Source of the DNA: Labrenzia sp. THAF82
GTDB taxonomy: Bacteria; Pseudomonadota; Alphaproteobacteria; Rhizobiales; Stappiaceae
Direction of reading: 5' to 3'
Assembly (NCBI RefSeq): GCF_009363435.1
Contig: NZ_CP045354.1
Location: 4,616,501-4,680,500, forward strand
Length of the DNA: 64,000 nt
Part shown: piece by piece, positions 27,220 to 36,174 of the stretch
How positions within the stretch are numbered: position 1 is the stretch's first letter
How the letters are laid out: the number at the start of each line of letters is the position of its first letter
The notes under the pieces: model-generated
Told to the model about the DNA's origin: nothing
Database searches by the model: none
Seen by the model: only the letters and a program-made list of their open reading frames with translations
Made by a program: the position numbers and the translations under genes

Positions 27220-28038
27220 CTATTGCAGCTTCACAGTGCAAACCATTTGAGTGTGCTGTGAATTGATCCAGCAATTCGGCGGCAGCGGTCCTGTCGGGAT
27301 CGGATAGTAGTAGTAGGCAGGCTGCTTGTTGGCATTTGCGATCGCAGCTCCTGTTGCTACACCAGCCGCATAGGCACCTGGATGATAATAAGGTCCGTAC
27401 GGCGGGTAATACGGGTGATAGGGCGGGTAGTAGGGATGATAGGGATGGTGCCAGGCGCGGCATCGCGGGTCCTGGGGCGAGTGGTAGCAATAGGGTCCAT
27501 AGGGTTCAAAGCCTACGCTTCCTGGCGCGGCTGCGGTTGTGCCATGGCGCTGCGCGTGATGGGGTCTTGAACTGCGGTCAATGAACAAGGCAACACCCTC
27601 GGCACTTTCCGGAAGCTCGCCGCGCAACACCGTGACACCATAAACCATGGATGAGCCTTCGGTTTTAGCCGATGTCAGCTCGACAAGTGCCGGTGCCTTG
27701 TCCGTCTTGCTCAGGATACTGACCACCGCGTTTGGCGGGTCACCTTCGAAGCCATCAGCAGATGTCCAGAAATCCGCAAACTGTGCGTTGGTAATCTGAC
27801 CGCCTACGCGATAGGGACGGTCGCTGAAATAAAGCACACCCGTGTTGGCATTCGACAGGGTCAATGTGCTGCCGTCAAACGTCATATCGCCGGCCTGCTG
27901 CACAAAATCATATGTCGGCGGCGGTGTCGGATCCGCATTAACTGGTTGGGCGTCCTGGGCCATTGCCTGGCCGGACATCATGATGCCGGTAAGACCGGCT
28001 GCAATCATCAAATCACGCGCTGAATGAAGTGTCGTCAT
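27220..28038 (-). CDS. Secreted protein with His/Pro/Tyr-rich repeat, function unknown
   Basis: A 272-residue protein with signal peptide (residues 1-27, ending SGQAMA) and perfect GGAGG upstream. The N-terminal part (about 35-165) is a compact domain of unrecognised type (GDMTFDGSTLTLSNANTGVL). Residues 195-222 are tandem repeats of an HPYYPPY unit. The C-terminal part has a short Ala/Gly segment (YAAGVATGAAIANAN), four consecutive tyrosines and NCWINSQHTQMVCTVKLQ with two cysteines. Such repeats suggest a cell-surface or metal-binding role, but this is inference. Confidence 0.7.
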   Translation of the reverse strand: MTTLHSARDLMIAAGLTGIMMSGQAMAQDAQPVNADPTPPPTYDFVQQAGDMTFDGSTLTLSNANTGVLYFSDRPYRVGGQITNAQFADFWTSADGFEGDPPNAVVSILSKTDKAPALVELTSAKTEGSSMVYGVTVLRGELPESAEGVALFIDRSSRPHHAQRHGTTAAAPGSVGFEPYGPYCYHSPQDPRCRAWHHPYHPYYPPYHPYYPPYGPYYHPGAYAAGVATGAAIANANKQPAYYYYPIPTGPLPPNCWINSQHTQMVCTVKLQ

Positions 28039-28210
28039 TGTCCATACCTCCTCCGGGTATTACCCGATCTTCAGCTTTTTACACGGGTGGCGAATTTCGA
28101 TTGTGATATGGAACACACTGTGCCGCGCCAAATGCAGCTGGATGAAGGCGGCAGGGTGAAATCTTGGTAACGTTGCCCCTCCCGCATCCACCGATGCCAA
28201 CCTTCTCGTT

Positions 28211-30292
28211 TCAACGGACCGCCGGTGCCATTGAAGTCTCAAATGCCAACGACCATAGACTGTCTTCTTTCAAGGCGTTGAGACAATAGATCACCTTGCG
28301 GGCGTGATAGAGCATCGCAACCCAATCGGTGATCAGATCAGTGTCTGTGCCTGCAAGATCTGGCAAAACCGCTAACCAGTCGTCGGCGATCTCAGATCCA
28401 TGTTCAGCCAGAATCTCATCAAACACACTCAAAATGCGGGTATTGAGCCTGTCCGCAAGCTGTTGAAGATCGACCACGTCCGGACTTGCGGACAATTCCT
28501 GTTCCACCGCCGTTCGAGCTTGATGGTAGAGAACCACATAGTCGGCCAGAACGATCACAAGAACATCAAGCCTGTTTGCCGCTCCGGAGAAACTCGACCA
28601 GGGAGCCTGCTCGGCACGATAGGCGCTCGCGGTGGTCACCAGCTTGCCGGCGGACACGCGCAATGCGGAAAAATCACCCCAGTCGTCCTTCCCCTTGTCC
28701 CCATCCGTGCGCAGGTAGGCTTTGCAGGCACTCAGATAGTCAGCGGCAAGCGCACGAATCCCGGTGTCTGACCGTTTTGGAAAGAGGACAAAGGCAATGC
28801 CCAACCCGATACCCGCCCCAATGAGCGTGTCATAGAGCCGTGACCAGAGCTCCAAAATGGGCAAGTCTTCAAGCGTCTGAAGCCCCATGACCACCAGAAA
28901 GCTGATGATGCCGGACGCAAGCGCATAGTTGCGTTCCATGAAGACGATGACGACGGGAATCGAGACCACCACCAGGCCTATTCGGATCTCCGGCACCGAA
29001 GAAAGCAGAGGATCAACGGCCATTGCGACAACAACACCGGCTGCCGTACCAAGACTTCGCTGAATGGTGCGCTGAACCGTTGTGCCAAGCGTATTGCTCA
29101 GAACGATGACAATTGTCAGTGTCACCCAATAGGCGTGACTCAGCTGAAAATAGACGCCGAGGCCATATCCTATTGCAGCAGCAACCCCTGCCTGGAGCGC
29201 GAGTTGCCAGGAAAGACGGATCCACCAGGCCACATTGCTGCTTTCCGCTGTTGTGGGTGAAATTTTGGGGACAGGATTGCCCCTTCGCGACAGCACGCTC
29301 AATCTCCTGAACGCCTGAGCAATTCTCAGGATCTGGAACTGATCACTCACCGGAAGGCTCTTATCCGGCACCTCCCAGCCTTTTCTCAACTCTTCCGGCT
29401 TCGGCTCGCGACCGGATTGGAGTGCTGCCACGAGCGCATCGACCGAGCTTTTGAAAGCTGGAGCGAAGATAAGCCGGTCTTTGCCAGGTTTCGACATGTG
29501 GGCCAATGCATCCCGAACCACCTCCAAAGCAAGCTCTATCATGGTAGCATTTTCCGGCGAGATGCCTTGCACGGAAGGCTTTGCGCCCAGAAGCTGCGTA
29601 CTTAGTCGCAGTTCCCCGCGCAAAGCCGCCAGATCCGCCATAGCAGCAGCGGCACTCTGGCGATCTTCCAGCGAACCGGCGGCTGCAAGATTTAGAAATC
29701 CGGCCATTGCCTCCCTGTTCGCCGTTTCCACGCTAAGATAGGTCTTTTCAGTTGAAGGTCGCCACACGCCTACGCGGATGATCAAAGCGACAACTGCTCC
29801 GAGGATCGCCATTGCCGGCATCCAGATGCCGGGAGACGTCGGCAAGCTGCCCATGATTACGAACAACCAGCAAATCGCCATCATCCGACCGGCGCGTTGC
29901 CAAAATCCACCGATTCCGTCCAGTGCGAAACCAAGCGAGATCACGGCCACCCAGACCAGTTGCAACACCAGTGAGACTGATGCTCCAGCCAGTGTCCCGA
30001 CGACACCGCCAATACTGAAGAGAAGGACCAAGACACCCGCCATCGCGGTCAACGACGCAATTTCCTGACGCTTCGTCGCAACTGGTGTGAAGATCAGGCA
30101 ATGAGCGCCTGCAGCCGCCGCAAGCACAGCCAGTTTGAAGCCAGAGACATTTTCAACATAGCCTCCAGCCATGTGCCCCAATGTGGCTGCCACGAGAACG
30201 GTCAGCATCAAATGCACACCGCGCACAAGTCTGAGTGCGCCAGGATCATAGGTCAGCAAACGGGACGGCGCGTGAAACAGCTTTTGAAGCAT
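28211..30292 (-). CDS. FUSC-family inner-membrane transporter (aromatic acid exporter-like)
   Basis: A 693-residue protein with the two-block layout of the FUSC/YccS/AaeB family. An N-terminal membrane block (about residues 20-170) and a second one (about 370-510) each hold five or six helices, with soluble helical domains after each. The second block includes VTLTIVIVLSNTLGTTVQRT followed by IQRSLGTAAGVVVAM, the FUSC signature. AaeB relatives export aromatic carboxylic acids with a periplasmic adaptor, but no adaptor gene is adjacent. The start is uncertain: ATG 30292 gives a normal N-terminus, and a GTG at 30349 would add 19 residues; neither has a clear ribosome site. Confidence 0.87.
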   Translation of the reverse strand: MLQKLFHAPSRLLTYDPGALRLVRGVHLMLTVLVAATLGHMAGGYVENVSGFKLAVLAAAAGAHCLIFTPVATKRQEIASLTAMAGVLVLLFSIGGVVGTLAGASVSLVLQLVWVAVISLGFALDGIGGFWQRAGRMMAICWLFVIMGSLPTSPGIWMPAMAILGAVVALIIRVGVWRPSTEKTYLSVETANREAMAGFLNLAAAGSLEDRQSAAAAMADLAALRGELRLSTQLLGAKPSVQGISPENATMIELALEVVRDALAHMSKPGKDRLIFAPAFKSSVDALVAALQSGREPKPEELRKGWEVPDKSLPVSDQFQILRIAQAFRRLSVLSRRGNPVPKISPTTAESSNVAWWIRLSWQLALQAGVAAAIGYGLGVYFQLSHAYWVTLTIVIVLSNTLGTTVQRTIQRSLGTAAGVVVAMAVDPLLSSVPEIRIGLVVVSIPVVIVFMERNYALASGIISFLVVMGLQTLEDLPILELWSRLYDTLIGAGIGLGIAFVLFPKRSDTGIRALAADYLSACKAYLRTDGDKGKDDWGDFSALRVSAGKLVTTASAYRAEQAPWSSFSGAANRLDVLVIVLADYVVLYHQARTAVEQELSASPDVVDLQQLADRLNTRILSVFDEILAEHGSEIADDWLAVLPDLAGTDTDLITDWVAMLYHARKVIYCLNALKEDSLWSLAFETSMAPAVR

Positions 30293-30609
30293 TGGTCTAA
30301 CGTGAACTGCCGGTGTCAAATCATTGGTTTTCTTATCAAGACCCTTCACTCAATCGGGGCTCGGCAACTGGATGTCCCAGAATGCAGCCGAATATCGGCT
30401 GCGACAAAAGAAAAGATACAACTTTTCTCATGCGGTTGATCGCAAGATCCCTATTCACTTCCGCTATGGGACACATCGGTTACCGGATGTCGCGAAACCA
30501 GAGCAAAATGGGACAGACAGTTTGTTACACTTTTTGGCGGCGAGCGATGTTGCTGACATTGCCTGGCGACTTTAGCCTATCGAGACTTTCGGCTTTCAGG
30601 AGGCACGGC
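30293..30609. other. Divergent leader region, no supportable gene
   Basis: Promoter and leader region between the FUSC gene and a secreted protein gene. A plus-strand frame is open through it but lacks a ribosome site, and the true downstream start has AGGAGG directly before its ATG. Confidence 0.45.
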
Positions 30610-31137
30610 ATGATCCGCACATTCTCAATTGCAGCGACCGCAGTGTTGATCCTTTCGGGCATGCAAACGGCCAGCGCCGCTCCTCCTGATCTGAAAACGC
30701 CGGCCCCCGTCATCTTTCTGGCCGACAATCTGGATGAAAACCAGAACCTCGGCTTCTGTATAGACACGGTCGGACGCGGCTTATCGGATCGCCTTCACGC
30801 CCATTCCTGCAAACCGCAAGGGGGAGATGTACAGTTCCTTTTCCTGGCGGCCACCGGGCAGATCAAGTCCGCCACATTCGAGAACCTTTGTGCCGAACTG
30901 CTCGCCTCGGCGAAGGATGGCGTAACGCTTGGGCTCCTGCCCTGCAGCGACAGCCCATTGCAGGCGTTCACTTACGATCCGGCCAAGCAGGAATTCCAAC
31001 CTCAAGACACAAGCGGTCTTTGCCTGGCAAGCCCGGGAGAGACACGCAGCGCAGGACCGTTCGTTTCACGCGACCTTGCACTTGCCAATTGCGCCTCAAC
31101 GCCTGCAGCTCAAAAGCAATGGGTCATTCGGGAATAA
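30610..31137 (+). CDS. Secreted small protein, possible beta-trefoil (ricin-type) fold
   Basis: A 175-residue protein with a signal peptide (residues 1-23, MIRTFSIAATAVLILSGMQT). The mature part has three cysteine-containing units with similar spacing: NLGFCIDTVGRG...LHAHSC, FENLCAELLA...LGLLPC, and SGLCLASPGE...LANC, ending in QKQWVIRE. Three repeats, each with a cysteine pair and terminating in a QxW-like motif, resemble a ricin B-type lectin trefoil. The start is set by AGGAGG eight bases upstream. Fold assignment is by eye. Confidence 0.65.
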   Translation: MIRTFSIAATAVLILSGMQTASAAPPDLKTPAPVIFLADNLDENQNLGFCIDTVGRGLSDRLHAHSCKPQGGDVQFLFLAATGQIKSATFENLCAELLASAKDGVTLGLLPCSDSPLQAFTYDPAKQEFQPQDTSGLCLASPGETRSAGPFVSRDLALANCASTPAAQKQWVIRE

Positions 31138-31409
31138 CCGACTTCACAAAGGTCCCGGCTCGGGACCATTCACTCGAGTGATGCTCGAAATGTTCCGCAC
31201 TGCGCGAATGCCGGAAAAGGCAAACAGGATGTGCAACAAAGTCTTCGAATACGGCTGAGAATGTAATGCAAGCCGTTCAAGGTGGAAGCTAAACCCGACT
31301 ATGCGGATTGGCGGACTCGTTCACCTGATACCGAACAGTGGAACGCTCCACCAAGGTGAATTGATTTTGTTTCTCGAGTGCTTTTATTACTCACAAAACC
31401 AGTTGTTAC
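31138..31409. other. Intergenic region between convergent genes
   Basis: No gene found. It becomes AT-rich towards the right, like the following gene. No strong terminator was identified. Confidence 0.4.
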
Positions 31410-31937
31410 TTATGGCGAGTAAGGTAGTGATGAGTGATGCAGGTTGATTTTTAGATTTCCATCAGCACCCTTCAAGTAGCCAAACGTGTACTCTACTTTA
31501 ACCTCCTTGCCATCAGGATCAGTGAAGAAGTAATTGCCCATTGCCATGGCTACTTTGTCACCCGTATAGATTCCATTGTTTTCCCAACGTACTTGTGTCC
31601 ACCCCTTTGTTGCAAAACCACTATCTTCTGTGCCATCAGCGCCAATGAAATATCTGAGTGCTTCGTCAAATGTTTCACGGAATTGGTCTTCAGCTGCCAA
31701 CGTCGGTTTGAACATGACGTCGGTGTCGCCATAGGCATAAAGTTTCTGAATATGATCGGTTGCGCGGGCTTTATAGTCACCGCCGTTTGCATACAGAGCA
31801 GCTATTTCGACGATGCCCTTACCCCAGCGTTCTTGGGCATCGATTACGGCTTGCTCTGAAATTCCTCCACCAAGAGCTGCGCCGGAAAACATCAACGAAA
31901 GCCCGACGCCTGCCACGATAGTTTTTTTGATAGACAT
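31410..31937 (-). CDS. Secreted SnoaL/NTF2-like protein of unknown function
   Basis: A 175-residue protein with a signal peptide (residues 1-22, KKTIVAGVGLSLMFSGAALG). The mature part, beginning GGGISEQAVIDAQERWGKGI, has the NTF2-like layout: helical start, FKPTLAAEDQFRETFDEALR, then beta-strands VRWENNGIYTGDKVAMAMGN, YFFTDPDGKEVKVEYTFGYL and NLKINLHHSSLPYSP. Related proteins are sometimes labelled phosphoribosyl-AMP cyclohydrolase, which nothing in this sequence supports. AAGGAAA precedes the ATG. Base composition is lower in GC than its neighbours. Confidence 0.75.
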   Translation of the reverse strand: MSIKKTIVAGVGLSLMFSGAALGGGISEQAVIDAQERWGKGIVEIAALYANGGDYKARATDHIQKLYAYGDTDVMFKPTLAAEDQFRETFDEALRYFIGADGTEDSGFATKGWTQVRWENNGIYTGDKVAMAMGNYFFTDPDGKEVKVEYTFGYLKGADGNLKINLHHSSLPYSP

Positions 31938-32393
31938 TGTGTTTCCTTGAACCAATTTGACATTCGATTTCGTATTGCAGCCCCGCCCGCGAGGGAACTT
32001 CCATAATGCAGCCTATGCATGCTTCCAACTGTTATGCAATCATTGCGTTCAAAAGAAGATTGGCACCGTTTCTGTCAATTGTTCAACTTTTTCCGTGATT
32101 TTGGCGAGGTGCTGTCGACACTCCTTTCTGACCCTGCTGTAGAAACGAGGTCAGAACCTACGCTGAACATGCAGGCTCAAATACCGCCGGTGACAGCGAC
32201 TTTGGCCGACTGCACGGAAGAAATTGTGATCGCTCAGCAGGCAATTCAATGCACTGGCAGAGTCGCAAGCACTACGGATGCAAAGTGTCCAACCTGTCGG
32301 GAAGAAGTGGCGTGGCGATGACCTGACACCCACAGTGACCGCCCACATCAAAACTCTGCCCCCCAAAACCCGAATGCAAGCAGGGGCAAAAAC
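31938..32393. other. Gene-free stretch before ettA terminator
   Basis: Upstream of the NTF2-like gene. A plus-strand frame of about 100 codons exists here (32019-32321) but has no ribosome site and no recognisable family; it is not called. Nothing else is seen. Confidence 0.4.
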
Positions 32394-32417
32394 AAACCCG
32401 CGAAAATTCGCGGGTTT
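32394..32417 (-). terminator. Rho-independent terminator of ettA
   Basis: AAACCCGCGAA and TTCGCGGGTTT form a perfect 11-bp stem around a 2-nt centre. On the minus strand it is followed by GTTTTTG, a T-rich tail, and it lies 59 bp beyond the ettA stop codon. Confidence 0.7.
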
Positions 32418-32475
32418 GTCAGCAATCTGAGGCGTTCCAATGGAACGCTTTTTTCCGCTACAACCGCTTTGCGGG

Positions 32476-34125
32476 TCAGCGCGTCAACGGCTTGTACTTG
32501 ATCCGGCGCGGGTCGGCAGCATGGGCACCAAGTCGCCGCACCTTGTCCTTTTCGTAGTCTTCGAAGTTTCCTTCAAACCATTCCACATGGCTGTCGCCTT
32601 CAAATGCCAGCATGTGCGTCGCCAGGCGGTCGAGGAACATACGATCGTGCGAAATGACCACGGCGCAACCGGCGTAATTTTCCAGCGCATCCTCAAGAGC
32701 GGCAAGCGTCTCGGTGTCGAGGTCGTTGGTCGGCTCATCGAGCAAGAGCACGTTGGCGCCCTTTTTCAGGACCTTGGCAAGATGCACGCGGTTGCGCTGC
32801 CCACCGGAAAGGTCGCCCACCTTGGCCTGTTGTGCCGGGCCCTTGAAGTTGAAGGACGAGCAATAGGCGCGGGAGTTGATTTCCTTGTCGTCAAGATAAA
32901 TCACCTCAGCGCCGCCGGAAATTTCTTCCCAGACCGTCTTGTTGGGGTCCAAAGCATCACGGGACTGATCGACGTACCCGAGCTGGACACTGTCACCGAT
33001 GGTAACGTTGCCATTGTCAGGCTTTTCCTGGCCGGTCAGCATCTTGAACAAAGTGGATTTACCAGCGCCGTTCGGGCCGATAACGCCGACAATGCCGCCG
33101 CGTGGCAGCTTGAAGGTCAGATCATCGATCAGGAGACGGTCTTCGAAGCCCTTTGAGACGCCATCGACTTCGATGACGTTAGCACCCAGACGCTCACCGA
33201 CCGGAATAAGGATCTGCTCAATGGTCGGCTGACGCTCTTCCTGCATGGCAACCAGGTCCTGATAGGCCCGGATACGGGCTTTCGATTTGGTCTGGCGTCC
33301 CTTCGGGCTCATGCCCATCCATTCGCGCTCGCGAGAGATGGCCTTGGAGCGAGCCATGTTCTCGCGGCCTTCCTGCTCCATGCGCTTGGTCTTCTTTTCC
33401 AGATAGACCGAATAGTTGCCCTCGTAAGGGATGCCCTGTCCACGGTCGAGCTCCAGGATCCAGCCGGTAACATTGTCCAGGAAGTAGCGATCGTGGGTGA
33501 TGATCAGAACAGAACCCTTGAATTCGCGCAGGTGCCGCTCAAGCCAATGGACGGTTTCAGCGTCCAGGTGGTTGGTTGGCTCGTCGAGCAGCAGAAGGTC
33601 CGGCTCAGACAAAAGCAACTTGCAAAGCGCGACGCGGCGGCGCTCACCGCCCGAGAGCTTGTCGACAGCGCTGTCGGATGGCGGGCAGCGCAGAGCCTCC
33701 ATCGCCATTTCCACCTGGCTTTCCAGGTTCCAGAGGTCCTGCGCGTCAATCTCGTCCTGAAGCTGAGCACCCTCGTCCGCGGTTTCGTCGGAGTAGTTCA
33801 TCATCAGTTCATTGTAGCGGTCGAGTTTCGCCTGCTTGTGGGCAACGCCTTCCATGACGTTTTCCATCACGGTCTTGGTTTCGTCCAGCTTGGGCTCCTG
33901 CGGCAAGTAACCGACTTTCGCACCCTCCGCCGCCCAGGCCTCACCGGTATATTCCTTGTCGAGACCGGCCATGATCTTCAAAAGCGTCGACTTACCTGCC
34001 CCATTCGGCCCGAGGATGCCGATCTTGGCGTCCGGGTAGAAGGAGAGGTTGATGTTGTCGAGAACTTTCTTGTCGTTGTAGGCCTTTGAGAGGCCGTGCA
34101 TGTGATAGATGAACTGGCGCGCCAT
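32476..34125 (-). CDS. ettA: Energy-dependent translational throttle protein EttA (ABC-F)
   Basis: A 549-residue cytoplasmic ABC-F ATPase that binds the ribosomal E site and gates the first elongation steps according to the ATP/ADP ratio. Two ABC cassettes are present: [20 protein letters not shown] with signature LSGGERRR and [14 protein letters not shown], then [20 protein letters not shown] with LSGGQRNR and [14 protein letters not shown]. The linker includes [13 protein letters not shown]. The length and the start [20 protein letters not shown] match EttA. GGAG precedes the ATG at 34125. A good terminator follows. Confidence 0.96.
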   Translation of the reverse strand: MARQFIYHMHGLSKAYNDKKVLDNINLSFYPDAKIGILGPNGAGKSTLLKIMAGLDKEYTGEAWAAEGAKVGYLPQEPKLDETKTVMENVMEGVAHKQAKLDRYNELMMNYSDETADEGAQLQDEIDAQDLWNLESQVEMAMEALRCPPSDSAVDKLSGGERRRVALCKLLLSEPDLLLLDEPTNHLDAETVHWLERHLREFKGSVLIITHDRYFLDNVTGWILELDRGQGIPYEGNYSVYLEKKTKRMEQEGRENMARSKAISREREWMGMSPKGRQTKSKARIRAYQDLVAMQEERQPTIEQILIPVGERLGANVIEVDGVSKGFEDRLLIDDLTFKLPRGGIVGVIGPNGAGKSTLFKMLTGQEKPDNGNVTIGDSVQLGYVDQSRDALDPNKTVWEEISGGAEVIYLDDKEINSRAYCSSFNFKGPAQQAKVGDLSGGQRNRVHLAKVLKKGANVLLLDEPTNDLDTETLAALEDALENYAGCAVVISHDRMFLDRLATHMLAFEGDSHVEWFEGNFEDYEKDKVRRLGAHAADPRRIKYKPLTR

Positions 34126-34280
34126 GGGGCTCCGCTTCTCCACTTTCGAAAACTGACGGGAATCTTTGGAATTCTGCCGGGTCTTTTAGGGGAGTTTTGA
34201 CCGTGGGGCAATGGGGCCCGTTATGTTTCAGGCTAATCAACTAGGTTTCAGCAAAAGTTCACAATGCCAAAAGATTAATG

Positions 34281-35927
34281 TTAAAGATCGGAGGCTTCTA
34301 GTATTTTGCGTAGAGTAGCGTTTGTTACATTTAACGCTCTTGCGATTTTATTTTTGCTTAAGCCAGTTTCCAATAGTCTTCTAGCCTCCCGAACTCGTTC
34401 TGGTGTTACTTTCGTCGGTGCATCAATTCGCTTTTTTGTCGACTTAGCAAAATCAACGAGCACTTCTGCTTCAGGGTTCGAATCTGTGTCGATTAAATAG
34501 TTTTCTAGCCAAAGCGACCATCTTCTAAGCGCACTTCCTCGGCGTTTCTTGGTTCCGTCATTGTTCCAGTTCCTGCCAAGCTTGAGCGCAACAGCGTCAG
34601 CGATATCCAAAGGCGAAGCTTTGGAGTTAGTCAACAACACAGCTCTTGTAACTTTCATGCTTGGCGCAGTGCTCGCGGCGTGACGTACCGCTCGAGCAAC
34701 GTCCTTATAAGCATCAATTGCGGAAACTCCTCCACCTTTAACTCTGTGGACAAGCCCAAGTGACGAAAGGTCGCGAACTGTATTGTCCCCGAACTCAAAT
34801 TTAAGGTATTCAACTCCCAATGTACCAGTTGTCGTCAAAAGTTGCAGTGCTTTGATCGCATCCAATGGTGATCCACGCGGAAGAAAATCACTTTTGACAT
34901 TGTTTTTAAGCTGTTCAGTATCCGATGCCACGGGGTTAGGTATTAGATGCCTTGCCACACCTAAGGCAACGAGCGTGCTCTCTTCTTGTCCATCCTCTGC
35001 ATCCAAAAATGCCTGGATCGATTGTATAGGAAGGCTAATGTTTGCGCGCCCTTCAGAAGGTGCCGATAAAGCAACTTCTGATTCAGGTCTTACGATTATT
35101 GCTGCTGTTGCAAGAGTTGCCTGCAAACTTTCATCGCTTTTTTGCAACCCTAAAAAAGCGAGATGTTTCAATAGTATAGTAAAAAGCTCTTGTTTTCTAT
35201 AATTGGCTGATGTGAATAGTTTTTCAATTGCAAAACCGACAGATCCCTTACCTTTTTCATAACGTGTTTTGGAAAACGTGAGCCAGTCTTCTCGGACCCG
35301 AATTCGCGCAACTACACCTGTAGCATCCTGTGTTGTCTTTGGTATGGCTCGCCAAAGTGTAACCTCAGGGAGCTCGACGCCATCTAAGTCTTGACCACCT
35401 TCAAAAACTCTCACGGTACGATCAGAAATGAGATCCCAACTGGTGCGTATCCTGTTGGTTTCAAAAATCTGCTTTGAAATCGTTTGAGTATCTCTGCCCG
35501 CTTGAACTCCACCTGATATGTCGAAGTTCACTTTGTTAAGTGTACCCTCGCCGCTTGCCTTGAGGTTCTGCTGGTTTTTTCGAGACTGCGATCTTTCTAG
35601 TAAGGTTTTTTGAGAGACCTCTGAAATCTGCGTATTTGGAACATCTAGCACCAAGAGATCACTATGAATTCCATCTAACACGACCTCTGCTTTTTGCAAT
35701 GAAATCATAGTACTAAGTTCAACTTCTCCAGCGGTTAGATATACTCTTTCGGCTCCAAAAAACGCTGATACTTGAACATCGTATCCTTCGTTGAAGTAGT
35801 TATTCGGAGTTCGCAGACGCACAGAAGCAACATGCTCATCTAAGAATTTTGGAACGAGATACTCGTCATCGCGTACAAGTACCAACTCACTGTGCTCTTC
35901 GTCGTTGGATGAAAATTTCTCACTCAT
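34281..35927 (-). CDS. Orphan protein with C-terminal resolvase-type helix-turn-helix in an AT-rich islet
   Basis: A protein of about 548 residues that I do not recognise. The last 45 residues are a recombinase-like HTH (TPERVREARRLLETGLSKNK then IARALNVTNATLRKILEASD), as at the end of serine resolvases, yet no resolvase catalytic domain is present. Before it lies KLGRNWNNDGTKKRRGSALR then RWSLWLENY, a basic, aromatic segment that looks nucleic-acid-related. The N-terminal 300 residues are beta-rich (YVQ-like strands such as YDVQVSAFFGAERVYLTAGE) without Walker or nuclease motifs. Base composition is far lower in GC than both neighbours. The start could be ATG 35927 or an in-frame GTG at 35984; neither has a ribosome site. 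Confidence 0.7.
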   Translation of the reverse strand: MSEKFSSNDEEHSELVLVRDDEYLVPKFLDEHVASVRLRTPNNYFNEGYDVQVSAFFGAERVYLTAGEVELSTMISLQKAEVVLDGIHSDLLVLDVPNTQISEVSQKTLLERSQSRKNQQNLKASGEGTLNKVNFDISGGVQAGRDTQTISKQIFETNRIRTSWDLISDRTVRVFEGGQDLDGVELPEVTLWRAIPKTTQDATGVVARIRVREDWLTFSKTRYEKGKGSVGFAIEKLFTSANYRKQELFTILLKHLAFLGLQKSDESLQATLATAAIIVRPESEVALSAPSEGRANISLPIQSIQAFLDAEDGQEESTLVALGVARHLIPNPVASDTEQLKNNVKSDFLPRGSPLDAIKALQLLTTTGTLGVEYLKFEFGDNTVRDLSSLGLVHRVKGGGVSAIDAYKDVARAVRHAASTAPSMKVTRAVLLTNSKASPLDIADAVALKLGRNWNNDGTKKRRGSALRRWSLWLENYLIDTDSNPEAEVLVDFAKSTKKRIDAPTKVTPERVREARRLLETGLSKNKIARALNVTNATLRKILEASDL

Positions 35928-35934
35928 TTGATCA

Positions 35935-35948
35935 CAATTGTCCAATTG
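35935..35948. promoter_or_regulatory. CAATTG repeat pair at the start of the orphan gene
   Basis: CAATTGTCCAATTG holds two CAATTG palindromes separated by two bases, right before the likely start of the orphan. A further CAATATG-like sequence follows at about 35950. This could be a binding site for the gene's own HTH or part of its promoter. Confidence 0.35.
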
Positions 35949-36174
35949 TTCATATTGGGAATTATCCACCTTCGTGGCAATCACTCAATCGTATTTTCGC
36001 AGCAAGATTGTTGAGTTGATGGCCTAAACCCATGGCATCTGACTTTAAGCATCAACCTCACTTTGAATTTCCGTAACGAAATAGTACTGAAGCCCATCAT
36101 TCAGGGTTTTCAATTACAACTTCTTCGCACTAGTCTTCCGACGAAATTTTATTCCTACCCACTCGGACTTGTTT

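Noticed and set aside
32019-32321. Plus-strand frame of 100 codons upstream of ettA terminator
   Set aside because: No ribosome site or family similarity; composition not clearly coding.
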